Shown piece by piece: positions 51,088-59,014 of a stretch of 64,000 nt of DNA. Location of the stretch: assembly GCA_050249415.1 (NCBI GenBank), contig JBFWQO010000005.1, positions 186,001 through 250,000 of the forward strand. Direction: 5' to 3'. The first letter of the stretch is position 1. Each line of letters begins with the position of its first letter. The stretch comes from CADEFQ01 sp050249415. GTDB lineage: Bacteria; Pseudomonadota; Gammaproteobacteria; Steroidobacterales; Steroidobacteraceae. Both the position numbers and the translations under genes were made by a program. The notes under the pieces are model-generated. The model had not been told where the DNA came from and made no database searches. It was given only the letters and a program-made list of their open reading frames with translations.

Positions 51088-53240
51088 AGCGCCGGCGCAA
51101 TTCCTTCGACCTGAGCCAGCTGCTGCCGGTCGTCGTCGCCACCTCCTTCGCGGCGGTGCTCACCTTGCTCCTGACGCTCGGCATCCAGCGGGCCGCGCAG
51201 CTGCAGGCCGCCTCGAGCGCATTGCAGCTCGCCTCCGAACTGCGCTCGCTGCCGCAGTACTTCGGCACTGAACTGACGCTGGCGCAGCGCGGCCTCGAAG
51301 CGCGCACCTTCGTCGGCGAGCCGCTGGCGGACATCGCAACGGCGCGCGAAGGCTTCGACAAAGCCCTCGTGCGCATCGACGCCGACCTCGAGGCCGCCGG
51401 CCTCGGCGAGAGCGCGGACATCCAGCGCGTGCGCGGTGCCCTCGACGCCGCCTGGCAGCGCTTCGTGCCGCTGCTCGGCGCGCTCGGCCGCCACAAGGGC
51501 TCGCCCTATGCGGATACCCTCGCAGGTTCGCGCCTGAACGCCACGGGGCGCGCCCTCAAGGCCGACGTGGACGAGGCGCTCACGGCGCAGGCCGCGGCCA
51601 ACCGCGACGTCGGCGGGGCACTCAAGGACCTCGCTGCGGGCCTGCAGGACACGGTCGGCGATCGCGGCCGCAGCCTGCGGACCTTCCTCGTGATCGGCGC
51701 GGCGGTCGCCGCGCTGCTGCTCGCGCTGATGCTCTACTTTTCGCTGCGCTCGCGCCGCGCCTCCGCGGACGCCCGTCGTGCGGAGCGCCAGGTGGCCGAC
51801 ATCCTCGGCACCGTGCGTGAGGGCCTCTTCCTGCTCGACCGCAACCTCTCGCTCGGCGGCGTCCATTCGGCTTCGCTGACGCGCATCCTGCACGCGGACA
51901 TCGTGCACGGCAGCTCGTTCGAGGACCTGCTGCGTCCGCTCGTGCCGGCGAAGACGCTCGCCACCGCCATGAAGTTCGTGAACCTCCTCTGGAAGGAGAA
52001 GGTGCACGAGGACCTGATCGACACGGTCAACCCGCTGAGCCAGATCGAGGCACGGTTCACCCGCGCGGGCGGCGGCGTCGAGACGCGCCACCTGTCGTTC
52101 GCGTTCCGCCGCGTGAAGAGCGCCGCCGGCCAGGGCGAACACCTGCTCGGCATCGTCACCGACGTCACCGACCGCGTGCAGATCTCGCACGAGCTCGAGC
52201 AGGCGAAGGCCGAGAACCAGGCGCAGCTCGACCTCGTGCTGCAACTGTTGCGGGTCCCCGCCGCGCAGCTGCAGTCCTTCGTGCGCGACTCGGACATGGC
52301 GCTGCGCAAGAGCAATGCCGTCCTGAAGCAGCCCGGGCGCGAGGAAGGCGAACTGCGCGCGAAGCTCAACGGCGTGTTCCGCGAGGTGCACACGGTCAAG
52401 GGCGAGGCGGCCGCACTCGCGCTCACCTCGATCGCCGCGCGTGTCCACCAGCTCGAGGAGAGCCTCGTCGCGCTGCGCGAGCGCGCGAGCATCGACGGCA
52501 ACGACTTCATCCCCGTCGTCGTGAAGCTCGATGAACTGATGTCCTATCTCGGCGGCATCGGCCAGTTCGCCGACCGCCTGTCCGAAGTGCAGCCGAAGGG
52601 GGACACTCTGAAGTCCGTCATTCCGCCGCTGCTCGCGGACCAGGTGATGGGCGCGGCCGACCACTCGCTCGAGCAACTGCTCGCGCAGGTCGTGCAGGAG
52701 ACGGCGGCGGCGCACTCGAAGCGCGTGGCGCTCGCCTGCCGCGGACTCGAAGCGATCCCCGCTTCCTACCGCAAGGCCGCCAAGGACGTCCTGATCCACA
52801 TGGCGCGCAACGCGGTCGTGCACGGCATCGAGACACCGGACCGCCGCCTCGCGGCGAGCAAGCCCGAGACAGCCGCGGTCCGCATCAGCTTCGAGGCCGT
52901 TGGCAACGAGGGATTCGTGCTCACCGTGGAGGATGACGGCCAGGGCCTGCCCTTCGAGAAAATCCTCGATACGGCGCTGCGCAAGGGCCTCGTCACGCCC
53001 GCCGACGCTGCGCGCCTGGAGCGCCCCGCCGTCTACGGGCTGATCTTCCGCGCCGGATTCTCCACCGCAACTGAAGTGACGGAGCACGCGGGCCGCGGCG
53101 TCGGCCTCGACGCCGTCAGCCAGACCGTACGCGGTCTCGGCGGCGCGATCGGCATCGCGACCGCAGACGGCAAGTTCACGCGCTTTCGCATGAAGCTGCC
53201 GACCCCGGCCGGCGAGCGCGCCGCGACGCACGCGGCCTGA
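51084..53240 (+). CDS. membrane-anchored CheA-like histidine kinase without CheW domain
   Basis: A 718-residue kinase. Two membrane spans (about 13-34 and 200-222) enclose a helical periplasmic sensor region of about 165 residues. Next comes a PAS-like domain (about 235-365, ending LLGIVTDVTDRVQISHELEQ). An Hpt-like domain follows with the phospho-acceptor His436 in REVHTVKGEAAALA, then a CheA-type ATPase domain: N box HMARNAVVHGIE (Asn576), VEDDGQGLPF and AGRGVGLDAV. The protein ends after the ATPase domain, so the CheW-like domain that docks CheA to chemoreceptors is missing. The order Hpt then ATPase is that of CheA, not of ordinary sensor kinases. It is coupled to the TonB-like gene and followed by CheY and CheX homologues. 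Confidence 0.9.
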   Translation: MKRRRNSFDLSQLLPVVVATSFAAVLTLLLTLGIQRAAQLQAASSALQLASELRSLPQYFGTELTLAQRGLEARTFVGEPLADIATAREGFDKALVRIDADLEAAGLGESADIQRVRGALDAAWQRFVPLLGALGRHKGSPYADTLAGSRLNATGRALKADVDEALTAQAAANRDVGGALKDLAAGLQDTVGDRGRSLRTFLVIGAAVAALLLALMLYFSLRSRRASADARRAERQVADILGTVREGLFLLDRNLSLGGVHSASLTRILHADIVHGSSFEDLLRPLVPAKTLATAMKFVNLLWKEKVHEDLIDTVNPLSQIEARFTRAGGGVETRHLSFAFRRVKSAAGQGEHLLGIVTDVTDRVQISHELEQAKAENQAQLDLVLQLLRVPAAQLQSFVRDSDMALRKSNAVLKQPGREEGELRAKLNGVFREVHTVKGEAAALALTSIAARVHQLEESLVALRERASIDGNDFIPVVVKLDELMSYLGGIGQFADRLSEVQPKGDTLKSVIPPLLADQVMGAADHSLEQLLAQVVQETAAAHSKRVALACRGLEAIPASYRKAAKDVLIHMARNAVVHGIETPDRRLAASKPETAAVRISFEAVGNEGFVLTVEDDGQGLPFEKILDTALRKGLVTPADAARLERPAVYGLIFRAGFSTATEVTEHAGRGVGLDAVSQTVRGLGGAIGIATADGKFTRFRMKLPTPAGERAATHAA

Positions 53241-53246
53241 TCGCCC

Positions 53247-53624
53247 ATGAACGCCGTGCGCCCGCATCGCCTGATGATCGTCGATGACTCGAACATCATG
53301 CGCCGCAAGATCGAACGCTCGCAGGAAATCCCGAACGTCGAGATCGTCGGCACGGCCGGCAACGGGCGCGAGGCGCTCGAACTGCATGCGTCGTCCCGGC
53401 CGACGCTCGTGACGATGGACCTCACGATGCCGGAGATGGACGGCATCGAGTGCGTCGAACAGCTCGTCGACCGCGACCCGGACATCCGCATCCTCGTGAT
53501 CTCGGCGCTTGCCGACAAGGCGACCGCGATCGAGGCCCTGGAGAAGGGCGCGAGCGGCTTTCTCTGCAAACCCTTCACCGAGCGCCAGCTGAACGACGCG
53601 CTCGTGAAGCTGATCGAGTCCTGA
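53247..53624 (+). CDS. CheY-like single-domain response regulator
   Basis: A 125-residue stand-alone receiver. The acidic pair and first strand are in HRLMIVDDSNIMRRKIERS, the phospho-acceptor aspartate in LVTMDLTMPEMDG, the switch Ser/Thr in LVISALADK and the lysine in GFLCKPFTERQL. No output domain is present, so it signals by protein contact, presumably as the phosphate acceptor of the CheA-like kinase six bases upstream. Its target is unknown; the TonB-like protein or a flagellar/pilus motor are possibilities. Confidence 0.93.
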   Translation: MNAVRPHRLMIVDDSNIMRRKIERSQEIPNVEIVGTAGNGREALELHASSRPTLVTMDLTMPEMDGIECVEQLVDRDPDIRILVISALADKATAIEALEKGASGFLCKPFTERQLNDALVKLIES

Positions 53625-53634
53625 GCCTCACCCC

Positions 53635-54084
53635 ATGTCCCTGCAAGGTGAAATCGGCACGTTCGTCTCGGCGGTCCTGCAGTACTTCGACACCGCCGTA
53701 CAGCAGGCCGCCGTGGTCGGCACGCCCTACCTCGCGCTCGGCAAGCCGCCGGAAGTGTTCGACTACACCGGCATGATCCGCGTCTCCGGCAAGCGCAAGG
53801 GTGTCGTGTACTTCACCGCGCCGAAGGGCATGTTGTCCGTGATGCTGATGCGCATGCAGGAAACCGACATGAGCGACGCGAACCTGCGCGACCTCGTCGG
53901 CGAGGTGGCTAACACGCTCTCCGGCAATGCCCGCAAGGACTTCGGCAGGAATTTCATCATCTCCACACCGTCGGTGGTGACCGGCAGCTCGAGCACGATC
54001 GGCTACTCACCCGATACCCGGCCGATCGTCGTGCCCATCGACTGGCGCACGTATCACGCGAACCTGGTGGTGTGCCTGAACTGA
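53635..54084 (+). CDS. CheX/CheC-like phosphatase
   Basis: A 149-residue protein of the CheX family, which dephosphorylates CheY. The catalytic ExxN pattern is visible in LRDLVGEVANTLSGNARKDF (Glu and Asn four positions apart, GEVAN). The beta-rich frame GKRKGVVYFTAPKGMLSVML and the tail IVVPIDWRTYHANLVVCLN fit. It lies ten bases after the CheY-like gene and closes the operon, giving a full kinase, receiver and phosphatase set. It is followed by a palindromic element. Confidence 0.88.
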   Translation: MSLQGEIGTFVSAVLQYFDTAVQQAAVVGTPYLALGKPPEVFDYTGMIRVSGKRKGVVYFTAPKGMLSVMLMRMQETDMSDANLRDLVGEVANTLSGNARKDFGRNFIISTPSVVTGSSSTIGYSPDTRPIVVPIDWRTYHANLVVCLN

Positions 54085-54100
54085 CGGCGGGCGGCGGGCC

Positions 54101-54279
54101 GGAGGGGGAGCGGAGCCTCCGGTTCCTCACGGGTCGAGCGCCGCCTGCGGCGGTCCCCTCGTCGCGGCGGCGCCCGGCGCACTGTGTCGGTAGACGCAGA
54201 AAGACCTGTATACGCCGGACGCTGATCGCCGCTCCTCGGCGCTCTCCACGCTCGTCACCGGAGGCTCCGCTCCCCCTCC
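54101..54279. repeat. long palindromic element, A type, copy 4
   Basis: Arms 54101-54122 and 54258-54279 form a perfect 22-bp inverted repeat (inner part GAGCGGAGCCTCCGG / CCGGAGGCTCCGCTC). The core is nearly identical to that at 62741-62875: CACGGGTCGAGCGCCGCCTG, GCGGCGCCCGGCGCACTGTG, TACGCCGGACGCTGATCGCC and CTCCTCGGCGCTCTCCACGC. It starts 16 bases after the CheX-like stop, so it may also end transcription. Confidence 0.9.
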
Positions 54280-54386
54280 CGCGCGCGACCAGCTACCCGA
54301 CGCACGCAGTCTGGCTGAGGTGAGGAAGGTCGCCTCACATAACGATCCTCTCCTCAAGGGCAGCGAATTGTGTATTGCGAGCGGCC
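54280..54386. repeat. conserved linker between paired palindromic elements
   Basis: A 107-base linker also found at 62898-63000 and, inverted, at 48840-48947. Conserved blocks are GCTGAGGTGAGGAAGG, CGCCTCAC, CTCCTCAAGG and TTGTGT-TTGCGAGCGGCC-type sequence. TGAGGTGAG and CTCCTCA can pair imperfectly. No gene seen. Confidence 0.65.
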
Positions 54387-54576
54387 GGCCGGAGGCGCGG
54401 TGATTTATCCGCGGACGAGCGTGGAGGGCGCCGAGGAGCGGGGGTCAGAGCGAGGCGAACGCGACACTTCCGATTCTGACTACATCATGCGCCGAGCGCC
54501 CCCGCTCCGAGGGCACGCCCTCGAAGAGGGCGCGCCCGGATAGCGAGGGAGCGGATGAATCGCCGTGCCTCCGGCC
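54387..54576. repeat. long palindromic element, B type, full copy
   Basis: Arms 54387-54412 and 54551-54576 pair over 23 of 26 positions. The core begins GGACGAGCGTGGAGGGCGCC and contains GCGCCGAGCGCCCCCGCTCC and GCGCCCGGATAGCGAGGGAG, shared with 63001-63195. The same start block occurs in A-type elements, so A and B are one family with different arms. It sits between the convergent CheX-like and O-methyltransferase genes. Confidence 0.87.
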
Positions 54577-54608
54577 CGCAACCCGCATCACACTGCCGGC
54601 AGCCCGCC

Positions 54609-55274
54609 TCACCCCCGCTTGCGCGCCAACAGCAATCCATCCCCGATCGGCACGAGCGACGCGTCCACGCGCTCGTCGCGATGCACGCGATCATTGAGTG
54701 CCCGGATCGCGTTCGTGTCGGCATCGTTCTCCCCGGGGTCCGCGACGCGCCCGTCCCACAAGGCGTTGTCGACCGCAAGCAGGCCGCCCGGGCGCAGCAA
54801 CTCGATGACACGCTCGTAGTAGGCGACATAGTTGCCCTTGTCCGCATCGATGAACGCGAAATCGAACGTCGAGCCCCTGCCCGCGTCGAGCAGCCCCTCG
54901 AGCGTTTCGAGCGCGGGCGCGAGGCGCAGGTCGATGCGCCCGTCGACGCCCGCCTCGTGCCAGTACTGGCGCGCGACCTGCGTCCATTCGACGCTCACGT
55001 CGCAGGCGATCAACTCACCGTCGCCCGGCAGCGCGAGCGCCACGGCCAGCGCCGAGTAACCGGTGAAGGTGCCGACTTCGAGGCAGCGGCGCGCGCCGAG
55101 CAGGCGCACGAGCAACTGCATGAACTGGCCCTGCTCCGGCGCGATCTGCATGCCCGCCTGCGGCAGGCTCGCCGTGACCTGCCGCAGGCGCGCGAGCACC
55201 TGAGGCTCGCGCAAGTTGTGCTCGATCAGGTAGCGCTGCAACTTGTCGCCCAGCGCAATGGTCGAATTGGTCAT
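54609..55274 (-). CDS. class I SAM-dependent O-methyltransferase (caffeoyl-CoA type family)
   Basis: A 221-residue cation-dependent O-methyltransferase. The family motifs are MQIAPEQGQFMQLLVRLLGA, the SAM site LEVGTFTGYSALAVALAL, the metal/SAM motif FDFAFIDADKGNYVAYYE and LLRPGGLLAVDNALWDGRV. Bacterial members methylate various catechols; the substrate here cannot be read. It ends convergent with the CheX-like gene across the palindromic repeats and is divergent from the phosphodiesterase. Confidence 0.92.
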   Translation of the reverse strand: MTNSTIALGDKLQRYLIEHNLREPQVLARLRQVTASLPQAGMQIAPEQGQFMQLLVRLLGARRCLEVGTFTGYSALAVALALPGDGELIACDVSVEWTQVARQYWHEAGVDGRIDLRLAPALETLEGLLDAGRGSTFDFAFIDADKGNYVAYYERVIELLRPGGLLAVDNALWDGRVADPGENDADTNAIRALNDRVHRDERVDASLVPIGDGLLLARKRG

Positions 55275-55414
55275 ATGGCGGGAACCTCGTGGTGCGCGTC
55301 ACACTCTCGTGCCCTGATTGTGCGCGCTGGCCGGCACCGTCGTCGAATGACGACGCCGTGCGCACGAACTGCATCACCGTGGCCGCGGACCGGCCTTTGC
55401 TACCATTTCCTGCC

Positions 55415-56167
55415 GTGACTGCCCGCCTCATCCAGTTCACCGACCCGCACCTCTACGGCGACGCCGCCGCGTCGCTGCGCGGCGTCGCCACGCTGCCTGC
55501 GCTGAAGCGCGCGCTGGCGCATGCGCGCGCGCACCATTGGGACGCCGCCGCGCTGCTCGTGACGGGCGACCTCGTGCAGGACGATCCGGGCGGCTACCTG
55601 AATTTCCACCGCCTGTTCGCCGGGCTCGGCAAGCCGGTGCATTGCATCCCGGGCAACCACGATCTCGTGGACGAGATGCACGCGGCGCTCGCGCAGGCGC
55701 CGTTCGTGCTCGGCGGGCATTTCGACCTGGGCGCCTGGCGCGTGGTGATGCTCGACAGCGCAACGCCCGGCACGGCGAGCGGCGAGCTCGCGCCCACCGA
55801 GCTCGCGCGGCTCGACCATGCGCTCGGCACGGCCGGCGCGCGCCATGCGCTCGTGTGCCTGCACCATCATCCTGTCGACATGGGCAGCCGCTGGCTCGAC
55901 CAGGTCGGGCTCGTGAACCGCGACGATTTCCTCGCGGTCATTGATCATCACTCCAATGTGCGCGGCGTGCTCTGGGGTCATGTGCACCAGGAACTCGACA
56001 CGCTGCGGCACGGTGTGCGCCTGCTCGCGACCCCCGCCACCTGCACCCAGTTCCTGCCGGGCTCGGCGGACTTTGCCGTCGACGCACGGCCGCCCGCCTA
56101 TCGCGTGCTCGAGCTGCTGGACAATGGCGGCATCGAGACCCGGGTCGAATGGGTTGCCGGGCCATGA
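55415..56167 (+). CDS. metallophosphoesterase, CpdA-like (3',5'-cAMP phosphodiesterase family)
   Basis: A 250-residue calcineurin-type phosphoesterase. Metal-binding motifs run in order: QFTDPHLYGD (DxH), LLVTGDLVQDDPGGY (GDxxxD), HCIPGNHDLVDEM (GNHD), LVCLHHHPVDMGSRWLD and LWGHVHQELD (GHxH). Length and the HHHP segment fit CpdA-type cAMP phosphodiesterases. GTG 55415 (VTARLIQFTD) is chosen because it starts at the conserved first strand. A longer frame is open from 55289. It overlaps the TraB-like gene by four bases. Confidence 0.88.
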   Translation: MTARLIQFTDPHLYGDAAASLRGVATLPALKRALAHARAHHWDAAALLVTGDLVQDDPGGYLNFHRLFAGLGKPVHCIPGNHDLVDEMHAALAQAPFVLGGHFDLGAWRVVMLDSATPGTASGELAPTELARLDHALGTAGARHALVCLHHHPVDMGSRWLDQVGLVNRDDFLAVIDHHSNVRGVLWGHVHQELDTLRHGVRLLATPATCTQFLPGSADFAVDARPPAYRVLELLDNGGIETRVEWVAGP

Positions 56168-57102
56168 GGCTGGTCCGCAGGTTCGCGAGGCGCCTTGCCT
56201 GGTTCGCCGCAACCACATTCGCCGCGGCGGCCCTCGCGCCGGCGGCCGCGCCTGCGGACAGCGCAGGCCCCGTCTGGTCGATCCACCGCCCCGGCGGCGG
56301 CACGGTCTATCTCGCGGGCTCCGTGCATGTGCTCGATGCCGCGCGCAGCCGGCTGCCGCCCGCGTTCGAGACGGCTTATCGCAATGCCGAGCGTGTCGTG
56401 ATGGAGCTCGACATGGACGATCTCGACCCGCTCGCCGCCGCGGCGTACGTCTCCGCCCACGGCCGGATCGAGGGCGACGGCAGCCTGCGCACGCTGCTCG
56501 GCGCCGCGCGCTTCGCGCGGGTGGACGCGGAGGCGCGCGCACTCGGCCTGCCACTCGACAGCGTGGCGCAGCTCGAGCCCTGGGCCGTCGCCCTCGCCCT
56601 CACCCAGTTGCAACTGACGAAGCTCGGGCTCGATCCGGCGCAGGGCGTCGAGCAGCAGCTCACCACGAGGGCGGGCGCGGACGGCAAGCCGATCGAGGGA
56701 CTCGAGACGCTGGAGGAACAGCTCGGCATGCTCGACGGGTTGTCCTACCCCGACCAGGCACGCTTCCTCGAACTGACGGCGGACGAGGCGGAAACGATCG
56801 CGACGGAGCTCGACGCGATGCTTGCCGCGTGGCGCCGCGCGGACACGCGCGCGCTCGAGCGCCTGCTGCTCGCCGAGTACGAGCGCCTGCCTGCGCTCTA
56901 CCGGCCGCTCGTGACCGATCGCAACCGGCGATGGCTGCCGCGGATCGAAGCCCTGCTCGCGCGGTCCGACGACACGCTCGTGGTGGTAGGCGCCATGCAC
57001 CTCGTGGGGCCCGACGGCCTGCTCGCGCTGCTCGCGCGCCACGGTTTGGCGCCGCAGCCGGTGGCTGCCGGCAGCGAGGATCCCGCCGTCAGGCCGCAGT
57101 GA
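56164..57102 (+). CDS. TraB/GumN family protein
   Basis: A 312-residue exported protein. It has a signal peptide (LAWFAATTFAAAALAPAAA) and the TraB/GumN core: two GxxH motifs (VYLAGSVHVLDAAR near residue 50 and VVVGAMHLVGPDGL near 280) and conserved glutamates (RVVMELDMDDLD). The family resembles Tiki-type metalloproteases. The function of bacterial members is unsettled. ATG 56164 overlaps the stop of the phosphodiesterase gene. Its 3' end overlaps the convergent small gene by 14 bases. Confidence 0.88.
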   Translation: MRLVRRFARRLAWFAATTFAAAALAPAAAPADSAGPVWSIHRPGGGTVYLAGSVHVLDAARSRLPPAFETAYRNAERVVMELDMDDLDPLAAAAYVSAHGRIEGDGSLRTLLGAARFARVDAEARALGLPLDSVAQLEPWAVALALTQLQLTKLGLDPAQGVEQQLTTRAGADGKPIEGLETLEEQLGMLDGLSYPDQARFLELTADEAETIATELDAMLAAWRRADTRALERLLLAEYERLPALYRPLVTDRNRRWLPRIEALLARSDDTLVVVGAMHLVGPDGLLALLARHGLAPQPVAAGSEDPAVRPQ

Positions 57103-57457
57103 ACCGGTTGCGGGTCACGCGCTGCCCGGCCGTGAGCTTGCCGAGGCGCTCGAGCCGCGCCTCGATGGCGGTCAGCGATCGTTGATGGCGGGAGGCGATG
57201 TCGGGCAGTGGCGTGCCTGCGCCAAACGCCATGAGCAGGTCGTGCTCCTCCTGCGGGGTCCAAGGCTGGCCGACATGGGCGGAGTTCGGCGCGCGCACAT
57301 GAGGCTTGTGCTCCTCAAGCGCCGCGGCGCCGGCGCGCAAGGCTTCGATGACATTCGCCTGCCGCCAGATGCCGGTGGCCTCGAGATCTTCGCCCGAAGC
57401 GGGATCGATGCCTTGCGCGAGCGCAGCGAGCACCTCGGACGGGGACTGAGTGGACAT
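57089..57457 (-). CDS. small protein with SANT/HTH-like C-terminus
   Basis: A 122-residue cytoplasmic protein of no firmly known function. The N-terminal half (PSEVLAALAQGIDPASGEDL) is a conserved segment seen in a bacterial family of similar size. The C-terminal half (GQPWTPQEEHDLLMAFGAGT, then IASRHQRSLTAIEARLERLG) reads like a SANT/Myb or GcrA-type helix-turn-helix, suggesting DNA binding. A GGGAGG ribosome-binding site precedes ATG 57457. A longer open frame starting at 57568 lacks such a site. Divergent from the CPBP gene. Confidence 0.82.
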   Translation of the reverse strand: MSTQSPSEVLAALAQGIDPASGEDLEATGIWRQANVIEALRAGAAALEEHKPHVRAPNSAHVGQPWTPQEEHDLLMAFGAGTPLPDIASRHQRSLTAIEARLERLGKLTAGQRVTRNRFTAA

Positions 57458-57552
57458 GGTGGAACCTCCCTGCTGTACCCGTGAGCCAGTCTCTGGAACG
57501 CGCCGCGCACAAGCGAGCGCGAAATGACGCGCGTTTGTGCAGAATTGCGGCC

Positions 57553-58467
57553 ATGAAGGCACTGGCATGGTTCCTCGGGCTGATCGTTGCCGGCCTCGCG
57601 GCGATCGCGCTCTTCGCGTATCCAGCCTGGCTGCTCGTCACGCCGGCGCTCGACGTGCCTTTCCACCGAGTCGCGAACCGCATCGGCATGCTTGCGCTGC
57701 TCATCGGCTTCATCCTCGTCGCGCGGCGGCTCGGCCTCGCGGATCGCACCAGCCTCGGCTACGGACTGCAACGCCCCGCTTTTGTGGCCGAGACGGGCAT
57801 CGGCATCCTCCTTGGCGTTGCGACGATGCTGCCCGCGATCGCGCTCCTGTTCGCGTTTGGCCTGCGGGAACTGAAGCCCCTGCCGCCCCCCGGGGCATTC
57901 GCCGCGGTCGTGCTCGCGGGCCTCGGCAGCGGCCTCGTCGTGGCGTTGATCGAAGAGACCTTCCTGCGCGGCGCGATGTGCACCGGCATTGCGCGCCAGT
58001 CGGGCTGGCGGACCGCGATCCTCGCAACGGCGCTGATCTACGCCGCGACCCATTTCATCGGCCGCTACAAGATTCCCGCGGCGCAGGTCGACGCCTGGAG
58101 CGGACTCGCCCTGCTCGGCGGCGCGCTGCGCTCCTTCGCACAGCCGCTCGGCATCGCCGACGCCTTCCTGTGCCTCACCGGCGTCGGCATCCTGCTCGGC
58201 GTGGTGCGCCGCTACACCGGCAACATCGCCGCGTGCATCGGGCTGCACGCGGGTTGGGTGTGCGTGATCGCGGTCGTGCGGGAAATCTCGCAACGCCGCC
58301 CCGGACACCCCTGGGAGGGCCTGGTCTCGGGCTACGACGGCGTCATTGGCTGGCTCGTACTCGCGTGGATCCCCGTGATCGGCTGGGCGCTCGCTCGCTT
58401 CTACGCAAGGCGCGAACGCGGGCGCTCAGTCGGCCTCGCGGCGGATCAGCGGCGCCAGGCGCGCTAG
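57553..58467 (+). CDS. CPBP family intramembrane metalloprotease
   Basis: A 304-residue polytopic membrane protein of the CPBP (CAAX protease and bacteriocin-processing) family. The active-site motif is VALIEETFLRGAMCTGIA (EExxxR), followed by IYAATHFIGRY (second motif with histidine) and GLHAGWVCVI (third). About eight hydrophobic spans are seen. The substrate is unknown. ATG 57553 gives a membrane segment at once. Its 3' end overlaps the convergent LON-domain gene by 42 bases. Confidence 0.88.
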   Translation: MKALAWFLGLIVAGLAAIALFAYPAWLLVTPALDVPFHRVANRIGMLALLIGFILVARRLGLADRTSLGYGLQRPAFVAETGIGILLGVATMLPAIALLFAFGLRELKPLPPPGAFAAVVLAGLGSGLVVALIEETFLRGAMCTGIARQSGWRTAILATALIYAATHFIGRYKIPAAQVDAWSGLALLGGALRSFAQPLGIADAFLCLTGVGILLGVVRRYTGNIAACIGLHAGWVCVIAVVREISQRRPGHPWEGLVSGYDGVIGWLVLAWIPVIGWALARFYARRERGRSVGLAADQRRQAR

Positions 58468-59010
58468 GCGCTCCACGCCGTCGAGTTCGAGGCAGGCCTG
58501 CTTGTCGGCGAGATCGAGCGGCAGGATTTCGGCAACGCGCGCGCCGACCCAGGAGGCGTCCTCGAAATGGCGCGGCAGGTCTTCATACAGCTCACCGAGT
58601 TGCGGCAGGACGCTGCGCAGCAGGTCAGCGAGATAGTCATATCGCGGCGGCACCGCGGCTGCGGCGGGCGGCGCCATCCACTCCACTTCGCCGATATTGA
58701 GCCCATCGCGCGCGAGCCTGCGGCCCAGCAGCCGGAACCGCCGTTCGCCGTGGCAGGTGATGCCGAGCAGCCCGTCCGGCAATTGGTAAAAATCGACGAT
58801 ACGGGCGCTCGTGCCGACCGGGGCGGTCTGCATGACCGCGCCCGCTTCCTCTCCGGCGCGGATCTGCACTACGCCGAACGAGCCACGCTCACGCGTGCAG
58901 CGGCGCACCATGTCGATGTAGCGCGGTTCGAAAATGCGCAGCGGCAACGGACCGCCGGGGAAGAGCACGGTGTTGAGCGGAAACAGCGGCAGTTCCGCGG
59001 TCGCGCCCAT
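58426..59010 (-). CDS. LON peptidase substrate-binding domain-containing protein
   Basis: A 194-residue protein consisting only of the LON N-terminal domain: ELPLFPLNTVLFPGGPLPL, RIFEPRYIDMVRRC, VGTSARIVDFYQLPDGLLGI and CHGERRFRLL. Such stand-alone proteins lack the AAA+ and protease domains; their role is not established. ATG 59010 is four bases downstream of the ubiX stop, so it probably belongs to the mpl-ubiX transcript. Confidence 0.92.
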   Translation of the reverse strand: MGATAELPLFPLNTVLFPGGPLPLRIFEPRYIDMVRRCTRERGSFGVVQIRAGEEAGAVMQTAPVGTSARIVDFYQLPDGLLGITCHGERRFRLLGRRLARDGLNIGEVEWMAPPAAAAVPPRYDYLADLLRSVLPQLGELYEDLPRHFEDASWVGARVAEILPLDLADKQACLELDGVERLARLAPLIRREAD

Positions 59011-59014
59011 GGTG

